In this document: in pieces, positions 7,682 to 17,000 of the stretch
Position numbering within the stretch: position 1 is the first letter of the stretch
Layout: every line of letters starts with the position of its first letter
DNA from: an uncultured Ruminococcus sp.
Lineage (GTDB): Bacteria > Bacillota > Clostridia > Oscillospirales > Ruminococcaceae
Direction of reading: 5' to 3'
Assembly (NCBI GenBank): GCA_947178195.1
Contig: CAMWXM010000002.1
Location: 1 to 35,072 of the forward strand
DNA: 35,072 bases
Position numbers and translations under genes: made by a program
The notes under the pieces: generated by a model
Databases searched by the model: none
Told to the model about the DNA's origin: nothing
What the model saw: the letters and a program-made list of their open reading frames with translations, nothing else

Positions 7682-9001
7682 TTATGCTAATATTTCACTC
7701 ATAATAGACACCGTTTGCTCAAAATCGACCTTTTCATCAACAGGCTGCTGAAGAAATTCATTAATTTTCTCCATTCTCTGTATAGCATCGTCAAGCTCAG
7801 GATTTGTACCACTTTTATATGCGCCGATAGAGATAAGATCTGCATTTTCCTGATAAAGCGACATGATTTTTCTTATTTTTGACGCACACCTTTTCTGTTC
7901 CGGAGAAGCCACCTCCGACATAAGACGGCTCAGACTCGCCGTAACGTCGATTGCAGGATAATGATTCTTCATAGCAATTTTTCTTGAAAGCATTATATGT
8001 CCGTCAATAATTCCCCTTACGGTATCTGATACCGGTTCATTTGAATCGTCACCTTCAACAAGCACTGTAAAAAGTCCTGTTATCGAGCCTTTGCGGAAAT
8101 TACCGCAGCGCTCAAGCAACTTTGGCAGTGACGCATAAATTGACGGAGTATAGCCTCTTGCAACCGGAGGCTCACCAATACTGAGACCGATCTCACGTTC
8201 AGCCATGCAGTAACGTGTAAGTGAATCCATCATAAGCAGGACGTCCTTACCCATATCTTTAAAATATTCGGCAATAGTTGTAGCTGTCAGCGCACATTTA
8301 GAGCGAAGCATAGCAGGTTGGTCAGAAGTTGCGACAACCAGCACAGACCTTGCCAGTCCCTCAGGACCCAGGTCACGATTTATAAACTCCATTACTTCCC
8401 TGCCACGCTCTCCCACAAGAGCAATAACATTCACATCTGCCTTGATATTCCTGGCTATCATACCCATAAGAGTACTTTTTCCAACACCGCTTCCCGCAAA
8501 GATTCCCATTCTCTGTCCTTTACCGATGGTCATCATTCCATCTATAGCCTTTACTCCAAGCTCGATAGGCTGAGCGATAGGTGGTCTTTCCAACGGATTA
8601 GAACGGTTTCCGTTAATGCTGTAGCGAGTTCCCTCATCAATAGGACCCTTACCGTCTATAGGATTTCCCAGGGCGTCAATGGTCCTGCCGATCAAAGATT
8701 CACTTACATTTACGGTCAGCTTTTCACGAGTATTTTCAACATAACTGCCATACCCGATACCGTCGGTATCAGAATAAGGCATAAGCAACACCTTGTTATC
8801 TCTAAAGCCTACGACCTCTGCAAGAACCTCTGCTTTGTTCTGCCCTTTTGTAAACATCTTACATACATCTCCGATATTGCATTCAATTCCGGAGGCTTCC
8901 ACTGTCATAGCGACAATCTGTTCTATTTTTCCATATATTTTATAAAAATTATTTAATCTGATATTTGTACATAAATCAGTCTGATCGAGATTAACCTTCA
9001 A
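7682..9001 (-). CDS. fliI: Flagellum-specific ATPase FliI
   Basis: FliI is the cytoplasmic hexameric ATPase that helps feed unfolded substrates to the flagellar type III export gate. The Walker A motif GSGVGKST lies near residues 170-177, the Walker B region around DVLLMMDSLTRYCMAEREIG, and the family stretch GEPPVARGYTPSIYASLPKL follows. About 439 residues is normal. The preferred start is a TTG at 9001 with AAAGG eight bases upstream, overlapping the end of fliH by 11 bases; a GTG at 9010 in frame overlaps that ribosome site. Overlap with fliH suggests coupled translation, fitting the FliH2-FliI complex. Confidence 0.95.
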   Translation of the reverse strand: MKVNLDQTDLCTNIRLNNFYKIYGKIEQIVAMTVEASGIECNIGDVCKMFTKGQNKAEVLAEVVGFRDNKVLLMPYSDTDGIGYGSYVENTREKLTVNVSESLIGRTIDALGNPIDGKGPIDEGTRYSINGNRSNPLERPPIAQPIELGVKAIDGMMTIGKGQRMGIFAGSGVGKSTLMGMIARNIKADVNVIALVGERGREVMEFINRDLGPEGLARSVLVVATSDQPAMLRSKCALTATTIAEYFKDMGKDVLLMMDSLTRYCMAEREIGLSIGEPPVARGYTPSIYASLPKLLERCGNFRKGSITGLFTVLVEGDDSNEPVSDTVRGIIDGHIMLSRKIAMKNHYPAIDVTASLSRLMSEVASPEQKRCASKIRKIMSLYQENADLISIGAYKSGTNPELDDAIQRMEKINEFLQQPVDEKVDFEQTVSIMSEILA

Positions 9002-9833
9002 AGTTATCACCTTTATCGATAGTATTTAAAAAATCCCTCAGATTTTTCAACTGTTCAGAAAGTGTAGCGACAATAACGCCATCGGAGGTATTCAGAATAC
9101 ATGTATCTCTCGGAACGCTTTCAGAAAGAATAAATTCAACATTCTGTCCCGATTCCTGTAATTCCTTTTCAAGAGAATCTATGTACCCGGAAAGCTGACT
9201 TGAAACATCGGCTTTAATCCATTTTGTATCTCTTGCATACCTCACAGCGTTTTTTATAACGCCGTACATGATCATATCGTCATCTTCAATTTTCTGAGAG
9301 ATCACCTTTTCGCATATTTCAATAGAAAGGTGTTTAAGTTCTTTGGCATACTCTGCAAAAAACTGATTTTTTTCTCTTTTTATCTCTTCAATTGAATGAG
9401 AAATATAAAGAGCAAGATTATCTAAAAGCGCTGTTTTTTCCTTAAAGCCCTTATACGAGCCTTCTTCATAAGCTGCCGCCGCAGTCTGTTGCGCCTTAGC
9501 GTTTGCTTCGCTTAAAATGCGTTCTTTTTCTGCGTTTGCCTGAGCAATAATGACCCCTGCCTCATTTTTGGCGTCACGCAGAAGCATATTACATTCCTTC
9601 TGAGCATTTAATTTTTTCCTGCCCAGTTCGCCGACAAGCTCCTCACGGATCTCCGCAGCTATCTGCTCACGGAGCTCCTGAGTAAGGGCCGGTTGGGTCT
9701 GAGATTCTTCCTTTTGAACTTCCTCATTAGTTTCGGAATCTTCTTCCGGCGTTTCTATTTCAAATTCAATATCAGGAATTTTAACAATTTTTTTGTCCCG
9801 CCTGATGTCATCAGGCTTGAATATCTTACGCAA
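8991..9833 (-). CDS. fliH: Flagellar assembly protein FliH
   Basis: FliH binds and restrains FliI and docks it at the C-ring. The 280 residues have an acidic N-terminal region (about 20-60), a long Ala/Glu-rich coiled coil (about 60-150) and a C-terminal domain similar to V/F-type ATPase subunit E (about 150-270, including LSIEICEKVISQKI). The start is a TTG at 9833 with GGA eight bases upstream, overlapping the fliG stop by eight bases. Sequence identity in FliH is usually low, so the call rests on domain form and position between fliG and fliI. Confidence 0.9.
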   Translation of the reverse strand: MRKIFKPDDIRRDKKIVKIPDIEFEIETPEEDSETNEEVQKEESQTQPALTQELREQIAAEIREELVGELGRKKLNAQKECNMLLRDAKNEAGVIIAQANAEKERILSEANAKAQQTAAAAYEEGSYKGFKEKTALLDNLALYISHSIEEIKREKNQFFAEYAKELKHLSIEICEKVISQKIEDDDMIMYGVIKNAVRYARDTKWIKADVSSQLSGYIDSLEKELQESGQNVEFILSESVPRDTCILNTSDGVIVATLSEQLKNLRDFLNTIDKGDNFEG

Positions 9834-10863
9834 TTATTTCATCCTCTCCGCCTTTGGAAATTACAATCTCACCGGATTCTTCAAGTCGTCTGATAACAGA
9901 AACAATCTTCTGCTGTGCTTCTTCAACATCACGCATACGAACGTTATGCAGATACTGCATATCCGTCTGTATCTGTTCTCTCTGACGCTGTGACATATTG
10001 TTGAATATAACGTTTGTAACCTCTTCTGAAGCCGCCTTGAGGGCAATAGTAAGGTCTTTTGCATCGATTTCTCTGATAAACATCTGAATCTCCATATTGT
10101 CCAGATAGATAATATCGTCGAATACAAACATAAGCTTTTTGATTTCTTCTGCGAGTTCCGGATCTTCGTCCGACAGTTCCTCGAAAATAAATTTCTCGGT
10201 TTTTCTGTCCACTCTGTTCATAATTTCGGCAATGAAGTTTACGCCGCCAAATTCCGTAACGTCCACAGAAGCGATCGCTGACGCTTTTTTACTGAGCACT
10301 GATTCAACAACGGCAATAATTTCCGGTGAAGCTCTGTCCAGATTTGATATTCGCTTAATAACATCAAGCTGTATATCGCTGGGCAGCTCAGAAATAATCT
10401 GCGAAGTCTGTTCAGCGCTCACATAAGAAAGTACAATCGCAATTGTCTGCGGATGCTCATTCTGAAGCATCATCAGTAAATTTTTATAATCAACACGCCT
10501 TAAAAACTCAAAGCTTCTTGTTTTATTTGACTTCAGCACCTGTTCCATAAGAAACGCCGCACGCTGAGGACCGAAGGCCTTATCAAGGACGCCTCTGGCA
10601 TAAGCCTCACCGCCCTCGGTAACCACCTTCTGAGTTACGCAAAGATCGTAAAAGTCCTCTATAATGCGCTGCATTTCATCAGATGAAAGCAGATCAATTT
10701 TAGCAATTTCACTTGTTATAGCTTCAATTTCGTCATCTCTGAGGTATTTATATACTTCCGATGCACTGTCAACACCCAAAGCAATCATTATTGCAGCAAC
10801 TTTAGTGGCCGACGTTATTTTCGTTTCCTGTTCTGTAGTTGCTGTTGATGTTACTGAAGCCAT
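9826..10863 (-). CDS. fliG: Flagellar motor switch protein FliG
   Basis: FliG is the rotor protein that contacts MotA and transmits torque to the MS ring. The 345 residues include the middle-domain EHPQTIAIVLSYV motif (near 135-150) and a C-terminal armadillo region with the charged torque helix (about 275-305, MQMFIREIDAKDLTIALKAA-like). The N-terminal domain that binds FliF starts after a short Thr/Ser-rich leader. It begins two bases after the fliF stop, so the two proteins that join to form the MS/C-ring interface are translationally linked. Confidence 0.96.
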   Translation of the reverse strand: MASVTSTATTEQETKITSATKVAAIMIALGVDSASEVYKYLRDDEIEAITSEIAKIDLLSSDEMQRIIEDFYDLCVTQKVVTEGGEAYARGVLDKAFGPQRAAFLMEQVLKSNKTRSFEFLRRVDYKNLLMMLQNEHPQTIAIVLSYVSAEQTSQIISELPSDIQLDVIKRISNLDRASPEIIAVVESVLSKKASAIASVDVTEFGGVNFIAEIMNRVDRKTEKFIFEELSDEDPELAEEIKKLMFVFDDIIYLDNMEIQMFIREIDAKDLTIALKAASEEVTNVIFNNMSQRQREQIQTDMQYLHNVRMRDVEEAQQKIVSVIRRLEESGEIVISKGGEDEIIA

Positions 10864-10865
10864 AT

Positions 10866-12476
10866 TTATTCGTCACGCTCCTTCAGCATTGAGCGGATAA
10901 GAGCCGCTGTGATCTCAGGATTATTCTTAGCAAATTCTCTGACTTCTTCTTCTGTTGCCTTTTCTTTCTTGTTGTGTTCATCCGCCTGTTCTTCAAGGCT
11001 CATACTTTCAGCCTCTTCAAGCCTCTGGTTAAGCTCTGCAATAGTCTGTTCATGCTCTGCCTGCTGTGCAAGTCTATGTTTCTTTGCACGTCTGAGAAGC
11101 AAGAATATAATAAGACCTGCAATAAGAAGAAGTGCCAAGAGACAAATACCGCAAATAATAAGAACACGGCGTAAGTTTTCATCAGAATCGTCATCCTTCT
11201 TATTAGGATCATCAATAGGATCCACAGGACTTTTTCTGCTGTAAACTGAAATTTTATCTTCATCAATATTTGTAGCATTTTTAACAAGCATAATAACAGC
11301 ATTTCTGTCATCTCTTGTCATATATGCATTTTCTGTTGTAACTACGACAGATATAGATGCATCGCTTACAGTACCTTGAGCTCTTTCTGTTTGTCTGAGC
11401 AAGTATCCCAGATCGTAATCTCTGTCTCTTTCATAATAAGGCGTATCATCGGTATTGAGATTATCCTCCTCATCATTCTGATAATTAGGAAGATCGGTAT
11501 TTTCTTCTTCTCCAGTCACGCCTCCCGGATTAATGGGATTTCGGTTGGTATTGTATTCAACATGCTCCGTATCTAAGTATCCCACACCTGTTTCTTCATC
11601 AGGAATCAGCTGTTTCAATTCTTCAACGACCTTATTATAGTCGATTTCAACGGAAGCAACTACATCAACTCCGTCGGGGAACATATTCTGAAGTACTCTT
11701 CTTGCCTTATCTTCATATTGCTCTTCAATAGCTTTTACATATTCCATTTTTTCAGCAATATCAATACCCGATTTATCATTCTTAGCTTCCACCTCTTCAG
11801 CTGAAAGAAGCTGATTACCAGTGCTGCTGTCTATAACGGTTACATTTTCAGGCTCTATCTGCTGCGCACTGAACGCAACCAGATTTTTAACCGCCGAAAC
11901 ATTTTCCGCCGTAAACGCCCCACTGTTCACAAGACTCAGAGTAACGCTTGCCTTTGCCTTTTCGTTACTTTCCTTCCACGCATAATCGTTACTTTCAGGG
12001 AAGGTGATAGTAACTACCGCTCCCTTTATGCCTTCGATTCTTTTAAGCGTGGTCTGTAGTCTGTCCTGAAGCTCGAATCTCAGAGTCTGTTCCTTTTCAA
12101 ACTGGGTCATAGTCATACCAAGGTTATCAAAGAACGTACCGTAAGAAGGAGCTGTCTGCGGATAACCTCGCTGAGCGAGATCATAAACCAGCGTATCCCA
12201 CTGATTTCTTCTTACATATATTTCTCCGTTGGAATCAAGCTTAGTTTCAACTCCCTGATTCTGCAGTTCCAGATAAACCGCCGTTGATTCTTCCGAGGAC
12301 ATTCCGGGAAAGAGAACAATGAAATCATCATCTCCCGAGCTATTCAGGATTACCGTCAGGACTATAGCTCCTATTACAAGAGCCGCACCTCCGATTATAG
12401 CTATTTTCAGGATCTTGGTAAGACCATTCCAGAATGTTTTGATTTTTTCCCAAATATTTTTTAACTTATCTTTCAT
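10866..12476 (-). CDS. fliF: Flagellar MS-ring protein FliF
   Basis: FliF is the membrane ring on which the rotor and export gate assemble. The 536 residues have one membrane helix at about 24-44, a periplasmic-type ring-building region with FPGMSSEESTAVYLELQNQG, a loop rich in Asn/Asp/Glu (about 310-350), a second membrane helix at about 425-450, and a cytoplasmic C-terminal tail that binds FliG (ending NPEITAALIRSMLKERDE). The ATG is at 12476 with a distant GGAAAG, so the ribosome site is weak. It lies 62 bases after fliE and two bases before fliG. Confidence 0.96.
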   Translation of the reverse strand: MKDKLKNIWEKIKTFWNGLTKILKIAIIGGAALVIGAIVLTVILNSSGDDDFIVLFPGMSSEESTAVYLELQNQGVETKLDSNGEIYVRRNQWDTLVYDLAQRGYPQTAPSYGTFFDNLGMTMTQFEKEQTLRFELQDRLQTTLKRIEGIKGAVVTITFPESNDYAWKESNEKAKASVTLSLVNSGAFTAENVSAVKNLVAFSAQQIEPENVTVIDSSTGNQLLSAEEVEAKNDKSGIDIAEKMEYVKAIEEQYEDKARRVLQNMFPDGVDVVASVEIDYNKVVEELKQLIPDEETGVGYLDTEHVEYNTNRNPINPGGVTGEEENTDLPNYQNDEEDNLNTDDTPYYERDRDYDLGYLLRQTERAQGTVSDASISVVVTTENAYMTRDDRNAVIMLVKNATNIDEDKISVYSRKSPVDPIDDPNKKDDDSDENLRRVLIICGICLLALLLIAGLIIFLLLRRAKKHRLAQQAEHEQTIAELNQRLEEAESMSLEEQADEHNKKEKATEEEVREFAKNNPEITAALIRSMLKERDE

Positions 12477-12538
12477 GTATAAAAATCATACTTTCCATCA
12501 AAATTTTATAATATAATTTTACTTGAATCTTACTCAGA

Positions 12539-12850
12539 TCAGACCTGTATATTCAGAATATCCTTATATGCATTAACAGCTCTCGTTGTAAGCTGAACTG
12601 TCATTTCTATAGCCGTCTGAGCCTTACTGGCGTTCATCATAGCCGTTTCAATATCGTTCGAGTTTCCCGTTGCGATATCGTAAGCGCTCTGAAGTGACTG
12701 ACTTTCAAGATCCTTGACATTCTGTATTTTGCTTTTAAGTATATCGCCGAAAGATACTGTATTGTCCTCTTTTTCAGCAGCATTTGCTTTTAAAGGAGTA
12801 ATAAAATCATCTGAAACTGATGATAAACCTGTAAGCGGAACTATGTACAT
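12539..12850 (-). CDS. fliE: Flagellar hook-basal body protein FliE
   Basis: FliE connects the MS ring and export gate to the rod. It is a small 103-residue protein with the typical SFGDILKSKIQNVKDLE segment and a helical C-terminus (MMNASKAQTAIEMTVQLTTR). The ATG at 12850 follows TGGAGG at good spacing. It sits in the expected place between flgC and fliF. Confidence 0.93.
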   Translation of the reverse strand: MYIVPLTGLSSVSDDFITPLKANAAEKEDNTVSFGDILKSKIQNVKDLESQSLQSAYDIATGNSNDIETAMMNASKAQTAIEMTVQLTTRAVNAYKDILNIQV

Positions 12851-12873
12851 TTTAAATTACCTCCAAATTATTT

Positions 12874-13302
12874 TTAACCGTTTCTGCCGATTTCAAGAGC
12901 CTTTGTCGCCATTGCCTTAATGACAGACAATGCACTCATATTAGCCTCATAAACTCTTGAGACTTCCAGAAGATCCACCTGTTCTTCCGTGTTGTTCACA
13001 TTAGGATAGTATACGTATCCGTCCTCGTCTGCATCGGGATGATCCGGGTCGTAAACCGGTTTGAAATCCTCCTGGCTTTCAGCGACTCTTGTCACCCTTA
13101 CGCCGCCGCCCCGAACCTGATTCAGTGCCTCGTTAAAGGTTTGTGTTCTTTCCTGGAAAATCACCTGTTTTCTGCGGTAAGGCTCGCCGCTGGCGGTTCT
13201 GGTAGTATTCTGATTTGCCAGATTCTGCAAAATTATATCCGAACGGAATCTCTCAGCCGTAAGAGCAGAACCGATCGTATTAAGCGAATTAAGAAAAGCC
13301 AT
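12874..13302 (-). CDS. flgC: Flagellar basal-body rod protein FlgC
   Basis: FlgC is a proximal rod subunit exported through the flagellar gate. The N-terminal helix with DIILQNLANQNTTRTASGEP matches the rod/hook family, and the C-terminus (LLEVSRVYEANMSALSVIKA) matches the family tail. The size of 142 residues is standard. It starts at an ATG behind AAGGAG, 18 bases after flgB. Confidence 0.95.
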   Translation of the reverse strand: MAFLNSLNTIGSALTAERFRSDIILQNLANQNTTRTASGEPYRRKQVIFQERTQTFNEALNQVRGGGVRVTRVAESQEDFKPVYDPDHPDADEDGYVYYPNVNNTEEQVDLLEVSRVYEANMSALSVIKAMATKALEIGRNG

Positions 13303-13320
13303 TTTTTATCACTCCTTGAA

Positions 13321-13683
13321 TTATTTGAAGTTACTGTTCATAAATACATAGCGAAGGTTGCTCACAGCGGAATTATACTGGCTGATAATAGCCGATTCCT
13401 GAATATATGTACTATAAAGCTCAAGACCCTCCTTGTCTACGTCAACATTATTTCCGTCAACTCTGACATCTGTTTCATAAATTTCGGAAACGTCTGCCTT
13501 GAAAGAATATTTCTTTTTACCCTTGTCCATTGCGTCGTCAAGGGTATTCTTAAAGCTTACGGTTTTGTAATTGTAATCTGGTGTATCAATGTTTGCAATA
13601 TTCTGTGTATGTATTTCTTTTTTTAAAGTCATTTGCTTCAGACCGTTTTCCATTGCCTTGAAAGCTATTGAATCAAGATACAT
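13321..13683 (-). CDS. flgB: Flagellar basal-body rod protein FlgB
   Basis: FlgB is a proximal rod subunit and the first gene of the operon. About 120 residues begin MYLDSIAFKAMENGLKQMTL. The rod signature HTQNIANIDTPDYNYKTVSF follows. The ATG at 13683 is preferred because GGAGGG lies six bases upstream; an upstream in-frame TTG at 13698 would swallow the ribosome site. The promoter and a leader of about 230 bases lie upstream. Confidence 0.94.
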   Translation of the reverse strand: MYLDSIAFKAMENGLKQMTLKKEIHTQNIANIDTPDYNYKTVSFKNTLDDAMDKGKKKYSFKADVSEIYETDVRVDGNNVDVDKEGLELYSTYIQESAIISQYNSAVSNLRYVFMNSNFK

Positions 13684-13715
13684 AATTTCCCTCCACAATA
13701 CTTAGGACGCAGCCG

Positions 13716-13748
13716 TAAAGAAGCGTCATTAATTTACAGAAGCGTCAT
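13716..13748 (-). repeat. Short direct repeat in the flgB leader
   Basis: On the minus strand ATGACGCTTCT occurs at 13748 and again at 13729, 19 bases apart. The first copy follows an AGGAGG at 13765-13760 and reads ATG-ACG-CTT-CTG-TAA, a four-codon frame. The second opens an 18-codon frame that runs over the flgB start. A translated leader is possible but unproven. Confidence 0.35.
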
Positions 13749-13775
13749 ATTTTTTAAAGCCTCCTATGTCTTTCA

Positions 13776-13895
13776 TCATAGTCCGACGCAGTCGCTGTTC
13801 ATTGCCGGTATCGGCAGAAGCCGTATTTCCACCGATGGATTGTTCCCCATCATCTCAAAGAAACGGTCAATCTGCTTCAATTTATGAATAGACAT
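13776..13895 (-). CDS. Possible leader micro-ORF (39 aa) or frameshifted remnant upstream of flgB
   Basis: An ATG at 13895, about 20 bases after the predicted transcription start, opens 39 codons beginning MSIHKLKQIDRFFEMMGNNP. There is no ribosome site. In another frame a stop-free stretch runs on to about 13733 and ends RTMMKDIGGFKKYDASVN, so a single-base shift would join the two into a frame of about 55 codons. No family was recognised. It may be a decayed small gene, a leader peptide or chance. Confidence 0.25.
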   Translation of the reverse strand: MSIHKLKQIDRFFEMMGNNPSVEIRLLPIPAMNSDCVGL

Positions 13896-13921
13896 AGTTC
13901 AACTATTACTGCTTATAAGAT

Positions 13922-13950
13922 ATTATATCATATTATTCTCCAAAAAGCAA
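13922..13950 (-). promoter_or_regulatory. Sigma-A promoter of the flagellar operon
   Basis: On the minus strand TTGCTT (13950-13945), a 17-base spacer and TATAAT (13927-13922), with an extended TG one base before the -10. Transcription would start near 13,915, leaving a leader of about 230 bases before flgB. This fits early-class flagellar expression by the vegetative sigma factor. Confidence 0.7.
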
Positions 13951-13977
13951 CAGGAAATCTCAATTTTTTTCTAAGAA

Positions 13978-13999
13978 ATTTCGTAAATTATGCCGAAAT
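13978..13999 (-). terminator. Weak terminator candidate after the helicase gene
   Basis: ATTTCG at 13978-13983 pairs with CGAAAT at 13994-13999 (six pairs, 10-base loop), just past the helicase stop. The following minus-strand bases are only partly T-rich. Some readthrough into the flagellar operon is possible. Confidence 0.3.
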
Positions 14000-14001
14000 G
14001 A

Positions 14002-17000
14002 TTACACATTGTAATCTTTCAGTAATAAAAACGTCGTATTTTCGGCGTTTTCGCTAAGTTTAATATTTTTATTTTTATATACAATTAAGCCATGATTTTC
14101 CAGATATTTCACTCTATTTTCAATGAAAACAGGCGCAATTCCCAGTACATTTGATATATTTTTGACAAATAGGGGTTGATTTTTAAATTCCTGGGCTGCT
14201 TTAAGTATAAAATAATCCAGAATATTAACACTGTCTGCATCATCAACGCTGTCGTCTCCGGGCGTCGTGTCGAATTTGTAACTATTTTTTTCAGCCGTCT
14301 GAAAATTCCCCTCCGGCAACCTTATATCCGGTATTTCAGCGGCATTTTTCAAGCCGTCAAGTCTTTTAACAATATTATATGCATTACTGAACATTATTGA
14401 CGCATCATTATCTGACGAAGATATAAAATTTTCAGAGCTACCTGTTATAATAAGAAGCTCTCTTGCTCTTGACATTGCCACATTTATTCTTCTGCTGTCC
14501 TTAGCAAAGCCAATCTGACATTCACGATTATTTCGCACAAAGCTTAAAATAATAATATCCTCTTCCATGCCCTGAAATCTGTCCACCGAGCCTACCCTGA
14601 GGGACATATGTCCGAAACGGCTGCAAAATCCACTGTTTATTATTTTATCCTCGATAAGCTTCACTTGTGCGTCATAAAAGGTAATGACCCCGACGCTTTT
14701 TTTACAGTTGTTTTCAGAAAGATTTTTTTCCAGAACGCATAAAATTTTCTTCACACATTCCGCCTCATACTCATTATAAAAGCTCTTATTTTTCTTTTTT
14801 TCAAAATAGCGTTCACTATTTGGTATATCATACCAAATAACATGGTTGTCCTCGGATATTTCCGTTCCCTGACAGCAATGCTTTTTAAATTCGGAAGCAG
14901 GAGATTCAAGTCTTCCTGCATCAGTATCTATGTAAAACTGATTTATAAGAGCGGCAATATCTCTGTGCATACGATATTGTCTGAAAAGCATAGTTCTCAT
15001 AGTCTTTTCCGATTTTTCATACAATTCCTCAAAAAGGCTTACCTTTATAAGCTTTTTAAGCTGTTCGTTATCGTTTTCCAGCTCGTCATAAGCGTTCGAG
15101 TCTATAAACGGTGGAAGCTGCTTATGGTCTCCCACCAGAACAATTTTTTTGCCCTTGAGCATCGGCAGTATTATATCCGGCGGAGTGCTCTTACTTGCCT
15201 CGTCGATTATAACCACATCGAATGAAGGATAATTTTCATTAAAATCCTTAGTACCACTTTGTATGCAGGTTATACCGATAACATTGGCGTTTTCAATATA
15301 AAGCTTTTTAAGGGCATGATAATTCTGACCTTTTGAATCTGAAATTTTTCTTCGCCATTCATCAAGCAGTTTTTTCCATTTATCATATCTTGTATATCTC
15401 AATTGAAAATACCTGTTAATATTATATTCAACTTGTTCAAGACTAATGTCATATGGATCGATATTATTAAGCGCTTTTGAAAAAAAATCATCTTGAATTT
15501 TTTCTTTAAAAAGCTCCACTGCATAATTATATTCTTTTACGGAGTCTGCGCTTTCATTATATAACTTTTCACATTTTGCCTTAAAGCTGTAATACTGATT
15601 GTCGTAATTTTCCCCCAGTGCGTCAAGGCACAGTCGAAAGGACTGTACATTATCAATAAATACGCTGTCATTTTTAATTTTATCTATTCTTTCACAAAGC
15701 CTTATGGTTTTCTGCTGAATGCTCACAATAAGATTTTCCGCACGTCTGTAATAAATAGCGGCGACCTGACGCCATTTATGCCCAAAAATAATTTTCCGGA
15801 TTCCCACCGGCTCAGAGTCGATTATTCTTTCTCCCTCTTCAAAAAGAGCATTCACCATTTCCCTGTCGGCATAGTAAAATACGCCCTCATAAGCGGTATT
15901 TTCCATCATTCCTGCACTTATTCTGCGGCGGAGGTATGCAAACTGAGCGACAAATTTTTCAGTGAAATAATTCAAAAAATCAAGCTCATCTGTATATTCG
16001 TGATACATTTCAGCGTCTGCCTTTATATCAAGGTACTTGCTTTCCAAGTCGTTATAAATGCTGTTTGGAATCTGAAAATCCTGTGGATAACAGTTTCTGG
16101 CTGTTTCAGCATATTCAATATTATCAGTTTCATATGCCTGTGCAATAAGTTCAAAAAAATTCGTTCTTTGTTTTTTGGCCTCGTCAAGAACATTTTTATA
16201 AAAATAAAGCTGAGATTCCTGAACATTTTTTTCATATTTAAGCTCATTCACATTTTCAGCAGCTGAAAGAATATCCGGGAATTTCAACTTTTGCTTTTTC
16301 AGACGGTCAATTCTTGCCGAAAGATCAGCATTCATATTTTCAGTCGCTTCAGCGATCTTAGCTATCCACGTACCTACAACATTATCCTCCACAAAGGGCA
16401 GTCCCTCCTGCTCCACCCTTGAGCTGTCTCCTTTTCTGAGCACTCTTAGGTCGGCATGGTTCATAACTCTTGAAATTGCGTTATCCACCGCCAGATTGGA
16501 TTGCGAAACAATAAGAGTTTTCAGTCCTCTTACGGCGTTCTGATAGCATATTTCAGCAATTACAGTAGTTTTACCTGTGCCCGGAGGTCCCTGAATAAGA
16601 TACAGATCTTCAGCGTTAAGAACTCCCTCCACTGCGCTTATCTGTTCAGGGTTCATATTTTTTGCCAGAAGCTCGTAATCATTAAGGGTTATATTTTCTC
16701 CTACCGTTTTGTTTGCCTTCTGCGGATCAAAAATAAATTCAGGAAGCCTTTTATTTACCGCATCTCCCCTGCAAAGCTTGTCCAACCCCGATTTCATTCT
16801 TTTACAGGTAATATCCGACGCCCCGTCATAAGCGATAAGCCTGATTCCCGAAGAAAGCTCTTTCATAATGTTAATAGTATCGCTCCCGAATGGTTTTACA
16901 GTCAGTATATCATTTTCAAGTCGTTCACAACTCCCGAAGCCCCAGGCAGGACGATTTTTTTCATCAAGAAAACCAACAGTAAGATTCCGTATGTCCGTAC

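Noticed and set aside
8318-8956. 212-codon plus-strand ORF
   Set aside because: Antisense shadow of fliI, which is unmistakable on the minus strand.
13808-13815. GCCGATAC on the minus strand, resembling the sigma-28 -10 element
   Set aside because: No TAAA-type -35 at 13-16 bases, and the sigma-A promoter upstream explains expression better.
15778-16266. 162-codon plus-strand ORF
   Set aside because: Antisense shadow of the helicase gene with no ribosome site.
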